Of a DNA stretch of 64,000 bases, positions 1 through 8,795 are shown one piece after another. Below the pieces are notes generated by a model. That model had not been told where the DNA came from. It saw nothing but the letters and a program-made list of their open reading frames with translations, and made no database searches. The DNA is taken from the NCBI RefSeq assembly GCF_003602095.1, contig NZ_RAHH01000002.1:124001-188000 (forward strand), written 5' to 3'. A program made the position numbers and the translations under genes. Position 1 is the stretch's first letter, and each line of letters begins with the position of its first letter. This DNA is from Rahnella woolbedingensis (GTDB lineage: Bacteria > Pseudomonadota > Gammaproteobacteria > Enterobacterales > Enterobacteriaceae).

Positions 1-51
1 ACTGACCTGATGACTCGTCCTCAACAAACTGACATATTTTCATGCCTTAAT

Positions 52-1452
52 TCATTTTTGCGACGGATCCGACTGCCAGCTGGCAGAGGCAGAACCGAGC
101 GGAGAAGCCGGTAAACGCCATTGCAGCGACGTGTTTTCCAGCCAGACCGGCGCAAGTAAACGTCGGGCATTTCCCCATGCAGTGATTTCCGGTTTCGGTG
201 AGAAGTCGGCCTGTTCTGCGGATTCAATCAGCGGTTCGTCGCTGGCGACTGCCGCGCCGTTTTCCATCAGTTCCCGTGCGGTACGTGCCAGCGACAGGCG
301 GAATTCGCTGCCCTGACCGGTTTCCACCCGTTGCGCTAAACCACGCAAAACCGCTGCCGCCATCAGATAACCGGTCGTGTGATCGAGCGCCTGAACCGGC
401 AGAGGCACCGGTTTGTCACTGCCTGACAGCTTCATTCCCTCTTGTGCAATGCCGCAACTCATCTGTACCAGACTGTCGAAACCGCGCCGCTCGCGCCACG
501 GCCCGCTACAGCCATACGCATTGAGACAAACATCCACCAGTCCCGGCGCGATAGCACGGCGCTGCTCGCTGCCATAGCCGAGTTTATGCAGCGCACCGGC
601 ACGGTAGCCATGCACGATCACATCCGCATCGCGTAATAATTCTTCGAAACGATGCCGGTCCTGCGGGTTATGCAGATTGAGCCGGGCGCAGCGTTTGCCT
701 AAAGTGAGATCGGCTTCCTGACTGTTTTCATCCCAGCCGAAGGGATCGATACGCAGCACGTCCGCGCCCAGTCCGGCCAGAAAACGCGTGGCGACAGGCC
801 CGGCGATGATCCGCGTGAGGTCGAGAACTTTTATGCCGGATAGCGGTTTTTCACGCGATAACGTCCACTGAGGAAGGGCGGCAGCAGGCGTTAAAGACAT
901 CTGAAACAATGGCTCATTTTGCAGGGACTTTCCCTGTACATGCTGCTGCCATTCGCCCGGACTGAGCATTTGCGCGGCGCATCCGCCCGCCTGAACCACA
1001 GCCTGTTCCAGCTCTGCCTTGTTCCACATAATGACCTGCAGTGCCAGCGCCTCGCGGTTCTGCGCCTTACCTGACAGCGATTCCACCACTTTGCGGTGCG
1101 CGGGAGCATTAGTATGCAGACGGATCCAGCCATCAGCCGTGGCATAGTCGCCTGCCAGACTGTCCCATGCTGCCGGAATTTCCCAGCCCTCTGGCCTGAT
1201 ACTGGTTTTACACCAAAGCGACGCCAGCCGCCGGTCGACCGTGACCGTCTCGTGTCCGCCGTGTTTAAGCGCCAGCAATCGCGAGAGCGCCATCCCCGCT
1301 AACGCGACAGACGCGGTGATGAGCGGCGTAACGGGATAATAAGAAGGCAGATTTCCTGCACCGTTAATATGAAGCGAGCAGGGAGGTGAAATCTCGCCGG
1401 TGAGCTGAGCGTATAACGCCCGCGCTTTCTGCTGGATAGGTTCATCTGACAT
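52..1452 (-). CDS. CaiB/BaiF family (class III) CoA-transferase
   Basis: Encodes 466 residues. The segment GIKVLDLTRIIAGPVATR (about residues 206-223), followed by LAGLGADVLRID, is the typical start of a class III CoA-transferase domain. These enzymes move CoA between acyl-CoA thioesters and free acids in the cytoplasm. The roughly 200 residues before this motif look like a degenerate first domain, so the protein is longer than a minimal CaiB-type enzyme of about 400 residues. The substrate cannot be told from sequence. The gene stands alone, ends with TGA close to the left window edge, and is transcribed away from opgD. The ATG at 1452 is the only sensible start. Confidence 0.8.
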   Translation of the reverse strand: MSDEPIQQKARALYAQLTGEISPPCSLHINGAGNLPSYYPVTPLITASVALAGMALSRLLALKHGGHETVTVDRRLASLWCKTSIRPEGWEIPAAWDSLAGDYATADGWIRLHTNAPAHRKVVESLSGKAQNREALALQVIMWNKAELEQAVVQAGGCAAQMLSPGEWQQHVQGKSLQNEPLFQMSLTPAAALPQWTLSREKPLSGIKVLDLTRIIAGPVATRFLAGLGADVLRIDPFGWDENSQEADLTLGKRCARLNLHNPQDRHRFEELLRDADVIVHGYRAGALHKLGYGSEQRRAIAPGLVDVCLNAYGCSGPWRERRGFDSLVQMSCGIAQEGMKLSGSDKPVPLPVQALDHTTGYLMAAAVLRGLAQRVETGQGSEFRLSLARTARELMENGAAVASDEPLIESAEQADFSPKPEITAWGNARRLLAPVWLENTSLQWRLPASPLGSASASWQSDPSQK

Positions 1453-1847
1453 GCGTTAACTCCGCTGTTGGGAAATCTGACTTTACATTTTTATAACATT
1501 TCTCAGGCAGAGTGGGTAACTTTCTGTGACGCTGTCACTTAAAGAACTGCTATTTCTCGTCACAGAATACTCTTAAAGTCCTCATCGTAATCGTCACTCC
1601 GTCAGGGTATTTATTACCGCGCAACTCGCTGTTTCCAAAAACCGTCTCAGCCCTGCCATATCGGGGATGAGCGCACTCATTTACGCTGACTTTTTCAAGT
1701 AAAATATTAGCTGAATGCATTCAATTTCTTGTACTCGGCTTGGGAATTTTACGTTAGCCTTAGGGTCAGAAAATACTGACTACGCGGGGACTGCGTTTTG
1801 TGACGAAGTCCCCAGATTTTTTGCCCAGTACAGGAAACGATTCTGGC
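1453..1847. promoter_or_regulatory. divergent intergenic region between CoA-transferase and opgD, with a large inverted repeat
   Basis: This 395-bp stretch holds no credible gene. A perfect 10-bp inverted repeat, TTCTGTGACG at 1522-1531 and CGTCACAGAA at 1558-1567, is separated by 26 bp. The left arm contains a smaller dyad, GTGAC-GCT-GTCAC (1526-1538). It resembles half of a CRP site, but the internal spacing is 5 rather than 6, so I do not call CRP. It could serve either divergent gene. Confidence 0.45.
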
Positions 1848-3506
1848 ATGGAACGAAGAGCATTTATTAAAGCATCTATGGCATTCGCGGCCTGGTGTGG
1901 TGTGCCGGCAATGTCCACACTGTTCACCCGTTCCGCAGAAGCGGCAGAAGCGAATGTCGCAGACGGCGGAGAGTTGCCGTTTGATTTCAATGCGCTGAAA
2001 AAAATGGCGAAAGATTTGGCGGATAAGCCCTACGGTGGCGCTCCGCAGCCATTGCCTAAAACGCTGGCTGAACTGACGCCGCAGGCTTACAACGCCATTC
2101 AGTACGATCATGCACATTCACTGTGGAATGGTCTGCCAGACCGCCAGCTGGATGTGGAATTGTTCCACGTCGGCATGGGCTTTAAGCGTCGCGTGCGCAT
2201 GTATTCCGTGGATCCGGTGAAACATCTGGCGCGTGAAATTCATTTCCGCCCGGAACTGTTCAACTATCACGATGCCGGTGTGGATACCAAACAGCTGGAA
2301 GGCTTCTCTAACCTTGGATTCGCCGGTTTTAAAGTCAACAAAGCGCCGGAACTGACGCGTCGTGATGTGGTTTCTTTCCTCGGCGCCAGTTATTTCCGTG
2401 CGGTGGATGACACCTATCAGTACGGTCTTTCAGCCCGTGGTGTGGCGGTGGATACCTTCACTGACCAGCCGGAAGAATTCCCGGATTTCACCGCGTTCTG
2501 GTTTGATACGCCCAAACCCGGCGATACCACATTCACCGTTTATGCGTTGCTCGACGGCATGAGCATCACGGGTGCCTATAAATTTGTCATCCACTGCGAA
2601 CCGACCCGCGTCGTTATGGAAATTGAAAACCACCTGCATGCCCGTGAGGACATCAAGCAGCTGGGTATTTCTCCGATGACCAGTATGTTCAGCTGTGGCA
2701 CCAGTGAACGTGGCCGCTGCGATACCATTCATCCGCAAATTCATGACTCAGATCGTCTGGAAATGTGGACCGGTAACGGGGAATGGATCTGTCGTCCGCT
2801 GAATAACCCGCAACGTTTGCAGTTCAACGCGTTCAGCGATAACAGCCCGAAAGGTTTTGGCCTGTTGCAGCTGGACCATGATTTCGACAACTATCAGGAC
2901 GTGATTGGCTGGTACAACAAACGTCCGAGCCTGTGGGTCGAACCGATCGGCGACTGGGGGAAGGGCGCTGTCAATCTGATGGAAATCCCGACGACCGGCG
3001 AAACGCTGGATAACGTGGTGTGCTTCTGGCAACCGGAAAAACCGGTGAAATCCGGCGCTGAATTCAGTTTCAGTTACAAGCTGTACTGGAGTTCCGAACC
3101 GCCGCACCGCAGCCCGCTGGCTAATGTGCTGGCGACGCGTACCGGCATGGGCGGTTTCCCGGAAGGCTGGGCACCGGGCGAGAACTATCCGCAGGTCTGG
3201 GCACGTCGTTTCGCCATTGATTTTATCGGCGGTGAGCTGAAAGCGTTTGCGGATAAAGGCATCGAGCCGGTTATCAACGTCTCTCACGGCAAAATCAAAA
3301 ACATCGAAATTCTGTATGTGCAGCCGTTCGACGGTTACCGCATTCTGTTCGACTGGTATCCGGATAGCGATTCTGTGGCACCGGTCGAGCTGCGCATGTT
3401 CCTGCGCAACGGTCAGACCGCGTTGTCAGAAACCTGGCTGTACCAGTATTTCCCGCTAGCGCCGGAAAAACGCAAATATATTGATGACCGCCAGATGACG
3501 AAGTGA
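1848..3506 (+). CDS. opgD: glucans biosynthesis protein D (periplasmic, Tat-exported)
   Basis: Product is 552 residues, essentially the same length as E. coli OpgD (551), and remembered segments match throughout ([48 protein letters not shown]). OpgD acts in the periplasm and shapes osmoregulated periplasmic glucans, together with OpgG/OpgH encoded elsewhere. The N-terminus [16 protein letters not shown] is a twin-arginine signal, followed by a hydrophobic stretch and an AEAAEA-type cleavage region. An in-frame GTG at 1800 would add 16 residues. I prefer the ATG at 1848 because AGGAAA lies just upstream and the E. coli protein starts with the equivalent MDRRRFIKGSM. Monocistronic, followed by a strong terminator. 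Confidence 0.95.
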   Translation: MERRAFIKASMAFAAWCGVPAMSTLFTRSAEAAEANVADGGELPFDFNALKKMAKDLADKPYGGAPQPLPKTLAELTPQAYNAIQYDHAHSLWNGLPDRQLDVELFHVGMGFKRRVRMYSVDPVKHLAREIHFRPELFNYHDAGVDTKQLEGFSNLGFAGFKVNKAPELTRRDVVSFLGASYFRAVDDTYQYGLSARGVAVDTFTDQPEEFPDFTAFWFDTPKPGDTTFTVYALLDGMSITGAYKFVIHCEPTRVVMEIENHLHAREDIKQLGISPMTSMFSCGTSERGRCDTIHPQIHDSDRLEMWTGNGEWICRPLNNPQRLQFNAFSDNSPKGFGLLQLDHDFDNYQDVIGWYNKRPSLWVEPIGDWGKGAVNLMEIPTTGETLDNVVCFWQPEKPVKSGAEFSFSYKLYWSSEPPHRSPLANVLATRTGMGGFPEGWAPGENYPQVWARRFAIDFIGGELKAFADKGIEPVINVSHGKIKNIEILYVQPFDGYRILFDWYPDSDSVAPVELRMFLRNGQTALSETWLYQYFPLAPEKRKYIDDRQMTK

Positions 3507-3535
3507 TCCCTTAGCATACCGTCATGCCCAAATAC

Positions 3536-3570
3536 AAAAAGCCCCGAAAATTTCGGGGCTTTTGCTTTTT
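3536..3570 (+). terminator. rho-independent terminator of opgD
   Basis: GCCCCGAAA and TTTCGGGGC form a perfect stem at 3541-3559, preceded by an A-run and followed by TTTTGCTTTTTT. It lies 35 bp after the opgD stop. Confidence 0.85.
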
Positions 3571-3677
3571 TACATTATTTTTTTGCAAGCGAACCAGACA
3601 CAGGAACTCGCAAAATACTTCAAGGGGTAAAGCAAGGGTAACGCACGGTACTCAACTGATGAAGGCCAAGATGGCAA

Positions 3678-3860
3678 TCAAAACGCCTTCACCAGCATTC
3701 CGTTCTGCGGTTGTTGCTGAGGATTTCTCAGCGCAGCGTCGAAAGATTTTTCGACTTCTTTCAGCTGCTGTAAAAATTCATTTGGCGAAAAATCGTGTGG
3801 TTTGCTGCTCATGTAGGCAAGCGCCAGTTCTTTGGCGTTGTAGCGCTGGAAGTTATACAT
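3678..3860 (-). CDS. small conserved-looking protein of unknown function
   Basis: A 60-residue product, hydrophilic and with no Cys, signal peptide or membrane segment. It begins MYNFQRYNAKELALAYMSS and contains a Lys/Glu-rich helix (LQQLKEVEKSFDAAL) that could form a short coiled coil. The ATG at 3860 has a well-placed AAGGGA Shine-Dalgarno (SD) sequence, the main reason to accept such a short gene. It lies alone between opgD (convergent) and gldA (divergent). I do not recognise the family. Confidence 0.55.
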   Translation of the reverse strand: MYNFQRYNAKELALAYMSSKPHDFSPNEFLQQLKEVEKSFDAALRNPQQQPQNGMLVKAF

Positions 3861-4251
3861 GCTGTTCCCTTATTAATGTCTGAAATATTAATGGAATGGC
3901 TAACAGCGAGCTGGCTAATGACCACTGCTTACGACGTGCTGCCAATGACGTAAATTGTACGGAAATGGCTGATAAGGGAAAGTCGCTTTTATTGATGTAT
4001 TCAATAGATAAAAACTAACAGCGAAGTGTATAAAAATGGCGGAGAAATCACGCCAATTTATATAATCATTTTGAGGTATTAAATTGATGAATAATAATTG
4101 CGATTAATACGCTAAACGCCCTCATTATTTGAAAAAATCTTTGCAAGTCATGCTGTTAATGTGAATTAAAAGGGTTGGGCTTCGTACTGTGCAGGAGTAC
4201 CCTCAGGAGAGTCATTCACGTAAACATTATCAACGAAAAGAGGTTTTTATC
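3861..4251. promoter_or_regulatory. AT-rich intergenic region upstream of gldA
   Basis: This stretch of about 390 bp has a strongly AT-rich core (roughly 3990-4150). It must carry the promoters of the divergent small gene and gldA. I see no gene, tRNA-like fold or strong dyad in it. Confidence 0.4.
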
Positions 4252-5349
4252 ATGAGTAAATTTATCTTCTCTTCGCCAAGGAAATACGTTCAGGGCAGCG
4301 GTGTTCTGGATGAATTAGGGGATTATCTGCCGGTTCTGGGCGGAAAATCATTCCTGATAGCTGATGATGTCGTTTGGGGAATTATCGGTGAGCGCGTTAA
4401 AGCCTCACTGAAAAAAGCCAGCGTTGAATTCCATTATGAACGTTTTAACGGAGAAGCCTCCGCGAACGAAATTACCCGTCTTGCAGCCATTGCCCGTGTT
4501 GCGGGAACGCAGGTGGTCGTCGGTCTCGGGGGCGGTAAAACGCTCGATACCGTGAAAGCGATTGCTGATGAACTGAAGCAAAATGTGGTGATTGTACCGA
4601 CTGTCGCCTCCACCGATGCGCCATGCAGCGCGCTGTCCGTTATCTATTCGGATCAGGGCGTGTTCGAATCTTACCGTTTCTACAACAAAAACCCGGATCT
4701 GGTGCTGGTCGATACTCACGTTTGCGCGCAGGCTCCCGTGCGGCTGTTTGCTTCCGGTATTGCGGATGGTCTGGCGACGTTCGTCGAAGCGCAGGCGGTT
4801 CTGCGTTCCCATTCTCACTCAATGGTTGGCGGCGACCCGACGATTGCCGGTATGGCGATTGCCGAAGCCTGCGAGAAAACGCTGCTGACCTACGGCTACA
4901 GCGCTTATACCTCGGTGGAGCAGCAACTGGTGACGCCAGCGGTGGAAGCAGTAGTAGAAGCGAATACATTGCTCTCGGGTCTCGGTTTCGAAAATGCCGG
5001 TCTGGCGGGCGCGCATGCCATCCACAACGGCTTTACCGCGATTTCCGGTGACATTCACCATCTGACTCACGGCGAAAAAGTGGCGTACGGCACGCTGACG
5101 CAAATGGTGCTGGAGCAGCGTCCTGACGAAGAAATCGCGAAATACGTGCGTTTCTACCGTTCCATCAAAATGCCAACGACGCTAAAAGAAATGCATCTGG
5201 AAAATGAATCGTTCGCCAATCTGGTAAAAGTCGGTGCGCTGGCAGGCGGCGAGGGCGATACGCTGGGTAACCTGAACCACAATCTGTCTGCCGAAGACGT
5301 GGCGAATGCCATTCTGGCTGTGGATGCGTTCAGTAAATCCGTGAAGTAA
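4252..5349 (+). CDS. gldA: glycerol dehydrogenase, NAD+-dependent
   Basis: 365 residues (E. coli GldA has 367). This iron-type/DHQS-like family enzyme oxidises glycerol to dihydroxyacetone with NAD+ in the cytoplasm. Seen: the GLGGGKTLDTVKA dinucleotide-binding loop, VASTDAPCSALSVIY, and the metal-binding histidines in GAHAIHNGF and HHLTHGEKVA, with the Asp ligand in FASGIADGLATF. The open frame extends upstream to 4189, but the ATG at 4252 is preceded by AAAGAGG and gives the usual MSKFIFSSPRKYVQGSGVL start. Single gene, convergent with yaeF. No dihydroxyacetone kinase gene lies nearby. Confidence 0.93.
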   Translation: MSKFIFSSPRKYVQGSGVLDELGDYLPVLGGKSFLIADDVVWGIIGERVKASLKKASVEFHYERFNGEASANEITRLAAIARVAGTQVVVGLGGGKTLDTVKAIADELKQNVVIVPTVASTDAPCSALSVIYSDQGVFESYRFYNKNPDLVLVDTHVCAQAPVRLFASGIADGLATFVEAQAVLRSHSHSMVGGDPTIAGMAIAEACEKTLLTYGYSAYTSVEQQLVTPAVEAVVEANTLLSGLGFENAGLAGAHAIHNGFTAISGDIHHLTHGEKVAYGTLTQMVLEQRPDEEIAKYVRFYRSIKMPTTLKEMHLENESFANLVKVGALAGGEGDTLGNLNHNLSAEDVANAILAVDAFSKSVK

Positions 5350-5360
5350 TAGTCGGCTTG

Positions 5361-5382
5361 TGCCTCCCGCCAAACGGAGGCA
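5361..5382. terminator. hairpin between convergent gldA and yaeF
   Basis: TGCCTCC (5361-5367) and GGAGGCA (5376-5382) form a perfect 7-bp stem with an 8-nt loop, 11 bp after the gldA stop and just before the yaeF stop. There is no clear T-run, so termination would be weak or factor-aided. Confidence 0.5.
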
Positions 5383-5399
5383 TTCACGTTTATGCACGT

Positions 5400-6194
5400 T
5401 TATCCAAAGACCGCGTTGTACAAATTCCATTTTTTCAGATGGCCGACATAATGCAGTGGCTGAATCGGAACGAAAGAAGAGACATCCCCTTCACGCATGT
5501 GCAGCAAATCAGCGGGAGATATCCACAGTGCGTTCGATGCAGTGATCGGGCTGCCGGCAAAATTAAAGGCTTCGATAACAAACTGGGAACAGAAAAAAGT
5601 TTTCTGTGTTTGAGGTGTGTTACCTATTTGAACGGTGGCAAGAGTATCAATACACGTGCTTCTTCCCTTTCCGAAAAACAGCGGTAAATCACACACTCTG
5701 CGCGTCAGCGTATAGGGCGCGATAATAATAATGCCTTTGTAGTTATATTTCTTACCCTGATTGTTCTGAGAGAAAATTCTTAATTTAGCTGCCTGCAAGT
5801 CCGTTAATTTTTGTTTGCGTAAACTCACCATGGAATTGCTGTGAGTTAATGCAGTTTCAAGCGAAATGATTTGTACTCCATCCCCCACGGCTTCCGCTAC
5901 CTGGTCGTTGCCCAGATACACCGAAGCATGGCTGACACCGGCCATGCTGAATAATCTGATGCCCAGCGAGGTCACGCCGGTCGACGAAGAGAGCAGAATA
6001 TCCCCTGGCTGAAGCTGCCCGGCAGTAATCGTGACGGCGTCTTTATCTTCCAGAGTGGAAATTCTTTGCATATGCAGGGTTGTTTTACTCACGGAAGGCT
6101 GTAGTTCAGCCTGCTGAGTAATATTTTTCTGGGAACTGCATGCTGATAAAACAACAATAGCGGGCAAAAGAATAGCCCTGATCGAATAAACCAT
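5400..6194 (-). CDS. yaeF: lipoprotein of the YaeF/YiiX permuted papain-like fold
   Basis: 264 residues, matching E. coli YaeF over the whole length (GVTSLGIRLFS, VSHASVYLG, VAEAVGDGVQIISLETAL, WISPADLLHMREGDVS). A lipoprotein signal ends in VVLSAC, so the protein is lipidated at Cys19 and exported. The likely catalytic pair of the NlpC/P60-related circularly permuted fold is His89 (in VSHAS) and Cys202 (in FFCSQFV). The family is thought to cleave amide or acyl bonds in the envelope; the substrate is unknown. Monocistronic, convergent with gldA. Confidence 0.88.
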   Translation of the reverse strand: MVYSIRAILLPAIVVLSACSSQKNITQQAELQPSVSKTTLHMQRISTLEDKDAVTITAGQLQPGDILLSSSTGVTSLGIRLFSMAGVSHASVYLGNDQVAEAVGDGVQIISLETALTHSNSMVSLRKQKLTDLQAAKLRIFSQNNQGKKYNYKGIIIIAPYTLTRRVCDLPLFFGKGRSTCIDTLATVQIGNTPQTQKTFFCSQFVIEAFNFAGSPITASNALWISPADLLHMREGDVSSFVPIQPLHYVGHLKKWNLYNAVFG

Positions 6195-6339
6195 CGTTCC
6201 GCATCCTTGCTGGTAATAAAAATCCGAATAAAAAGCGTTTTGTTATATTTAAGTCGGGTGATTCTATTCCATTGAAATTAATCGGGCAATAAAGGTTAGC
6301 AGTTAAAATAATGGTGGGTGCATATTTTGGCTCTTTGAT

Positions 6340-6387
6340 TTGTCTTTAATACCCCAGCACAATCCTCCCCTTCGCAGGGGAGGGAGC
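6340..6387 (-). repeat. dispersed palindromic repeat, family 2, copy 1
   Basis: Read on the minus strand, CTCCCCTGCGAAGGGGAG is followed by a G-rich tract ending TGGGGTATTAAAGACAA. About 45 bp match the repeat at 36030-36073 with a few mismatches. The stem CCTCCCCT/AGGGGAGG (6364-6371 and 6376-6383) is perfect with a 4-nt loop. It lies just downstream of yjiN and may also act as its transcript end. Confidence 0.6.
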
Positions 6388-6393
6388 AAACTA

Positions 6394-7680
6394 TTAAATC
6401 CTCGCCATCACCCAGGGAATAGCCACCGGTAATTGCGAAAGCAGATACAGCGCCAGACCGATAAAGGCACCGACCAGCGTGCCGTTGATGCGGATAAACT
6501 GTAAATCCTTGCCGATATTGAGCTCAATTTGCCGCGACATATCACGCGGATCCCAGCCTTTCACCGTGTCGCTGATATGGCGGGTCAGGAACGCCGCGAA
6601 CTCCGGCGCGACTTTCTCTGCGATAGTTTCCATCTGCTGATTCAGCGAGATACGCAGTTTTTCATCCTGCGCCAGCGCATTGCCCAGCCATTGCCCGGAC
6701 TCGGTCACTTTGGCGAAAACCCGTGAATCTTCGCTTTCCAGATCCTCTTTCAGCCAGTTGCGCATATCGCCCCACAGTTGCAGGACATAAACGTTCAGCT
6801 TCTCGTCATCCTTCAGGTATTGCTTGATGTCTTCGGCTTTCTGCGCGGTCGCCGGATCGTTTTGCAGCTTCCAGATAAAGTTCTGTACCGAACGGTCAAA
6901 GCCTTTGCGGAAGGCGTGGGTTTTGTCGTTGCCCATATCGTCGAGGACGGAATTCACCGCATTGGAAACCAGGTCTGCGCCGTTGCGTCCCAGCCAGCCG
7001 GTCGGCAGCAGTTTGGCGGTCAGCGGATGTTCCCGTTTCATCCAGCCCACAATCTGCGCGGAAATAAACTGCCGCGTGCTGTCTTTCGCCAGCAAGATTT
7101 CCAGCTGATCCATCGCCTGATCCAGCAGCTCCTGGTGGCGTCCGCCTTTGGTCAGGCTTTCCAGTAAGGTGGCAATCGAGGCCGATAAATCGATTTTGTC
7201 GATCACGCGGTACAGCGCGCGGCGGATGAGCTGGGCGATACGCTGATCGTCAGTGACATCCAGAAAACCGCGGATCATCTTCACGGCATATTTTGCAAAT
7301 CGCTGCGCGTTATCCGGCGCGTTCAGCCAGTCGGTCAGCATGCGGGCCGGATCGTGCTGGCGGATAAGCGTGATGAGCGTGGCGGGCGCGAGGAATTTTT
7401 CCTGCACGAAGACCGCCAGGTTGTCGGCAATTTTGTCTTTGTTTTTGGGAATGATCGCCGTGTGTGCGGCGACAAAAGGCACCGGCACGCGGCGGAACAG
7501 CGCCACAACGGCGAACCAGTCAGCCATAGCGCCGACCATCGCGGCTTCGGAAATGGCTTTCAGCCCGGAAACCCAGAAATTGGGTGGCAGGAAAAGGGTG
7601 ATGACAAACAGGGCGGCGGCAATCAGCAGCAGCCCGAGCGCGTTACGTTTACTTCGGCGAAGTTCTTGTTCTTTATCCAT
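6394..7680 (-). CDS. yjiN: DUF445 inner-membrane protein YjiN
   Basis: 428 residues, the same size as E. coli YjiN (426), with the family pattern of one hydrophobic segment at each end: [18 protein letters not shown] near residues 16-33 and [21 protein letters not shown] near the C-terminus. A long charged helical region lies between them. The conserved [22 protein letters not shown] block follows the first segment. Function is unknown. Its ATG shares one base with the stop of the LysR gene (TAATG), and the SD GAGG lies inside the last LysR codons, which suggests translational coupling. Confidence 0.88.
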   Translation of the reverse strand: MDKEQELRRSKRNALGLLLIAAALFVITLFLPPNFWVSGLKAISEAAMVGAMADWFAVVALFRRVPVPFVAAHTAIIPKNKDKIADNLAVFVQEKFLAPATLITLIRQHDPARMLTDWLNAPDNAQRFAKYAVKMIRGFLDVTDDQRIAQLIRRALYRVIDKIDLSASIATLLESLTKGGRHQELLDQAMDQLEILLAKDSTRQFISAQIVGWMKREHPLTAKLLPTGWLGRNGADLVSNAVNSVLDDMGNDKTHAFRKGFDRSVQNFIWKLQNDPATAQKAEDIKQYLKDDEKLNVYVLQLWGDMRNWLKEDLESEDSRVFAKVTESGQWLGNALAQDEKLRISLNQQMETIAEKVAPEFAAFLTRHISDTVKGWDPRDMSRQIELNIGKDLQFIRINGTLVGAFIGLALYLLSQLPVAIPWVMARI

Positions 7681-8624
7681 TACCTCAGTTTAGGAAGCGC
7701 GCGGCGGCCTGTCAGCTTTTTTCTTGCGATAGCGCCACCGGCGGTGCTGTGCGTCGTCACCAGTTGGCGGAAAGCGGCCAGCGCCGGAGTTTCGCCGTCC
7801 TGCCGCCAGGCCATGTAAATTTCGGCAAACGCATCGGGGTGACTGAGCGGGCGGAATTCAACATCAGGAAACCCCAGCTGACGGGCGCTTTCAGGCACGA
7901 TCGCCAGGCCGATCCCGGCGCGCACCAGCCCGAGAATGGTGTGGGTCTGGCTGCAATGTTGCACGTAATGCGGCACGACGTTGGCCTGCGCAAACAGCCC
8001 GGCCACACAGTCGTAAAAGTATTTCCCTTCGGTGGCGGAATACATGATGAAAGGCTGTCCGGCAAAATCGCGCAGACGGAGTCGCGGTTTGGCTGCCAGC
8101 GGCGAAGAAACGGGTAATGCCACACACAACGGTTCCCGCAGTACGCACTGATAGGCCAGCGGAAATAACGCCACCGGCTGGCGGACAAAGCCGATATCCA
8201 GCGTGCGCGCCGCCAGCGCCTGTAACTGTGCGGAAGACACCATCTCTTTGAGCACCAGCGTGATTTCGGGCAATTCCTGCGCCGCCAGGGCGATAATCTG
8301 CGGAATTTGCCAGTAACCGCTGACCGCCGTGAACCCGAGCATCAGTCGTCCGATTTCGCCTTTTTCCACGCGTCTGACGGTTTCCTGCGCCTGTCCGGTA
8401 AATTCGAGGATCAGTTTTGCATCGCGCAAAAACGTCTTTCCCGAAGCGGTCAGGCTGACATGCCGGTTGGTTCGTTCCAGCAAACAGGCGCCAAGCGCAT
8501 GTTCGAGTAACTGGATCTGACGGCTCAGCGGGGGTTGCGTCATAAACAATCTTTTTGCCGCACGACCGAAATGTAATTCTTCCGCAACCGCCACAAAACA
8601 GCGCAACTGATTTAATTCAATCAT
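7680..8624 (-). CDS. LysR-family transcriptional regulator
   Basis: 314 residues. The N-terminal winged HTH ([20 protein letters not shown], then [17 protein letters not shown]) is followed by a LysR substrate-binding domain (about 90-295). It is divergent from the GudP-like MFS gene 171 bp away, the classic arrangement in which a LysR protein controls its neighbour in response to the transported compound. It is co-directional with and coupled to yjiN. The effector cannot be read from sequence. Confidence 0.9.
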   Translation of the reverse strand: MIELNQLRCFVAVAEELHFGRAAKRLFMTQPPLSRQIQLLEHALGACLLERTNRHVSLTASGKTFLRDAKLILEFTGQAQETVRRVEKGEIGRLMLGFTAVSGYWQIPQIIALAAQELPEITLVLKEMVSSAQLQALAARTLDIGFVRQPVALFPLAYQCVLREPLCVALPVSSPLAAKPRLRLRDFAGQPFIMYSATEGKYFYDCVAGLFAQANVVPHYVQHCSQTHTILGLVRAGIGLAIVPESARQLGFPDVEFRPLSHPDAFAEIYMAWRQDGETPALAAFRQLVTTHSTAGGAIARKKLTGRRALPKLR

Positions 8625-8695
8625 TCAATTTTTGACTTGTTCCATTGTCTTTTTAACTTAGACCGTATCGTTAAATGTTTCTACTCTGTTAATTA

Positions 8696-8718
8696 ATTTA
8701 GATTTTTTAGATCTAAAT
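8696..8718. promoter_or_regulatory. candidate LysR operator between LysR gene and MFS gene
   Basis: ATTTAGAT (8696-8703) and ATCTAAAT (8711-8718) form a perfect 8-bp inverted repeat with a 7-nt spacer. It contains the nested palindrome TTTAGATCTAAA (8706-8717). It lies midway between the divergent starts and has the AT-rich dyad character of LysR sites. Confidence 0.5.
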
Positions 8719-8721
8719 CGC

Positions 8722-8756
8722 GTGACCGAAACGGCAAAAACTGTGCATCCGGTCAC
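8722..8756 (+). promoter_or_regulatory. inverted repeat in the MFS gene leader
   Basis: GTGACCG (8722-8728) and CGGTCAC (8750-8756) can pair, leaving a 21-nt loop, about 40 nt before the MFS start codon. It could be a leader stem-loop or a second protein site; no function is assigned. Confidence 0.35.
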
Positions 8757-8795
8757 AAAAAGCAAGGAATGCAATCATAAGTCTGGAGAGAAAAC

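Noticed and set aside
1525-1538. CRP site upstream of opgD
   Set aside because: TGTGA and TCAC are separated by five rather than six bases, so the spacing is wrong.
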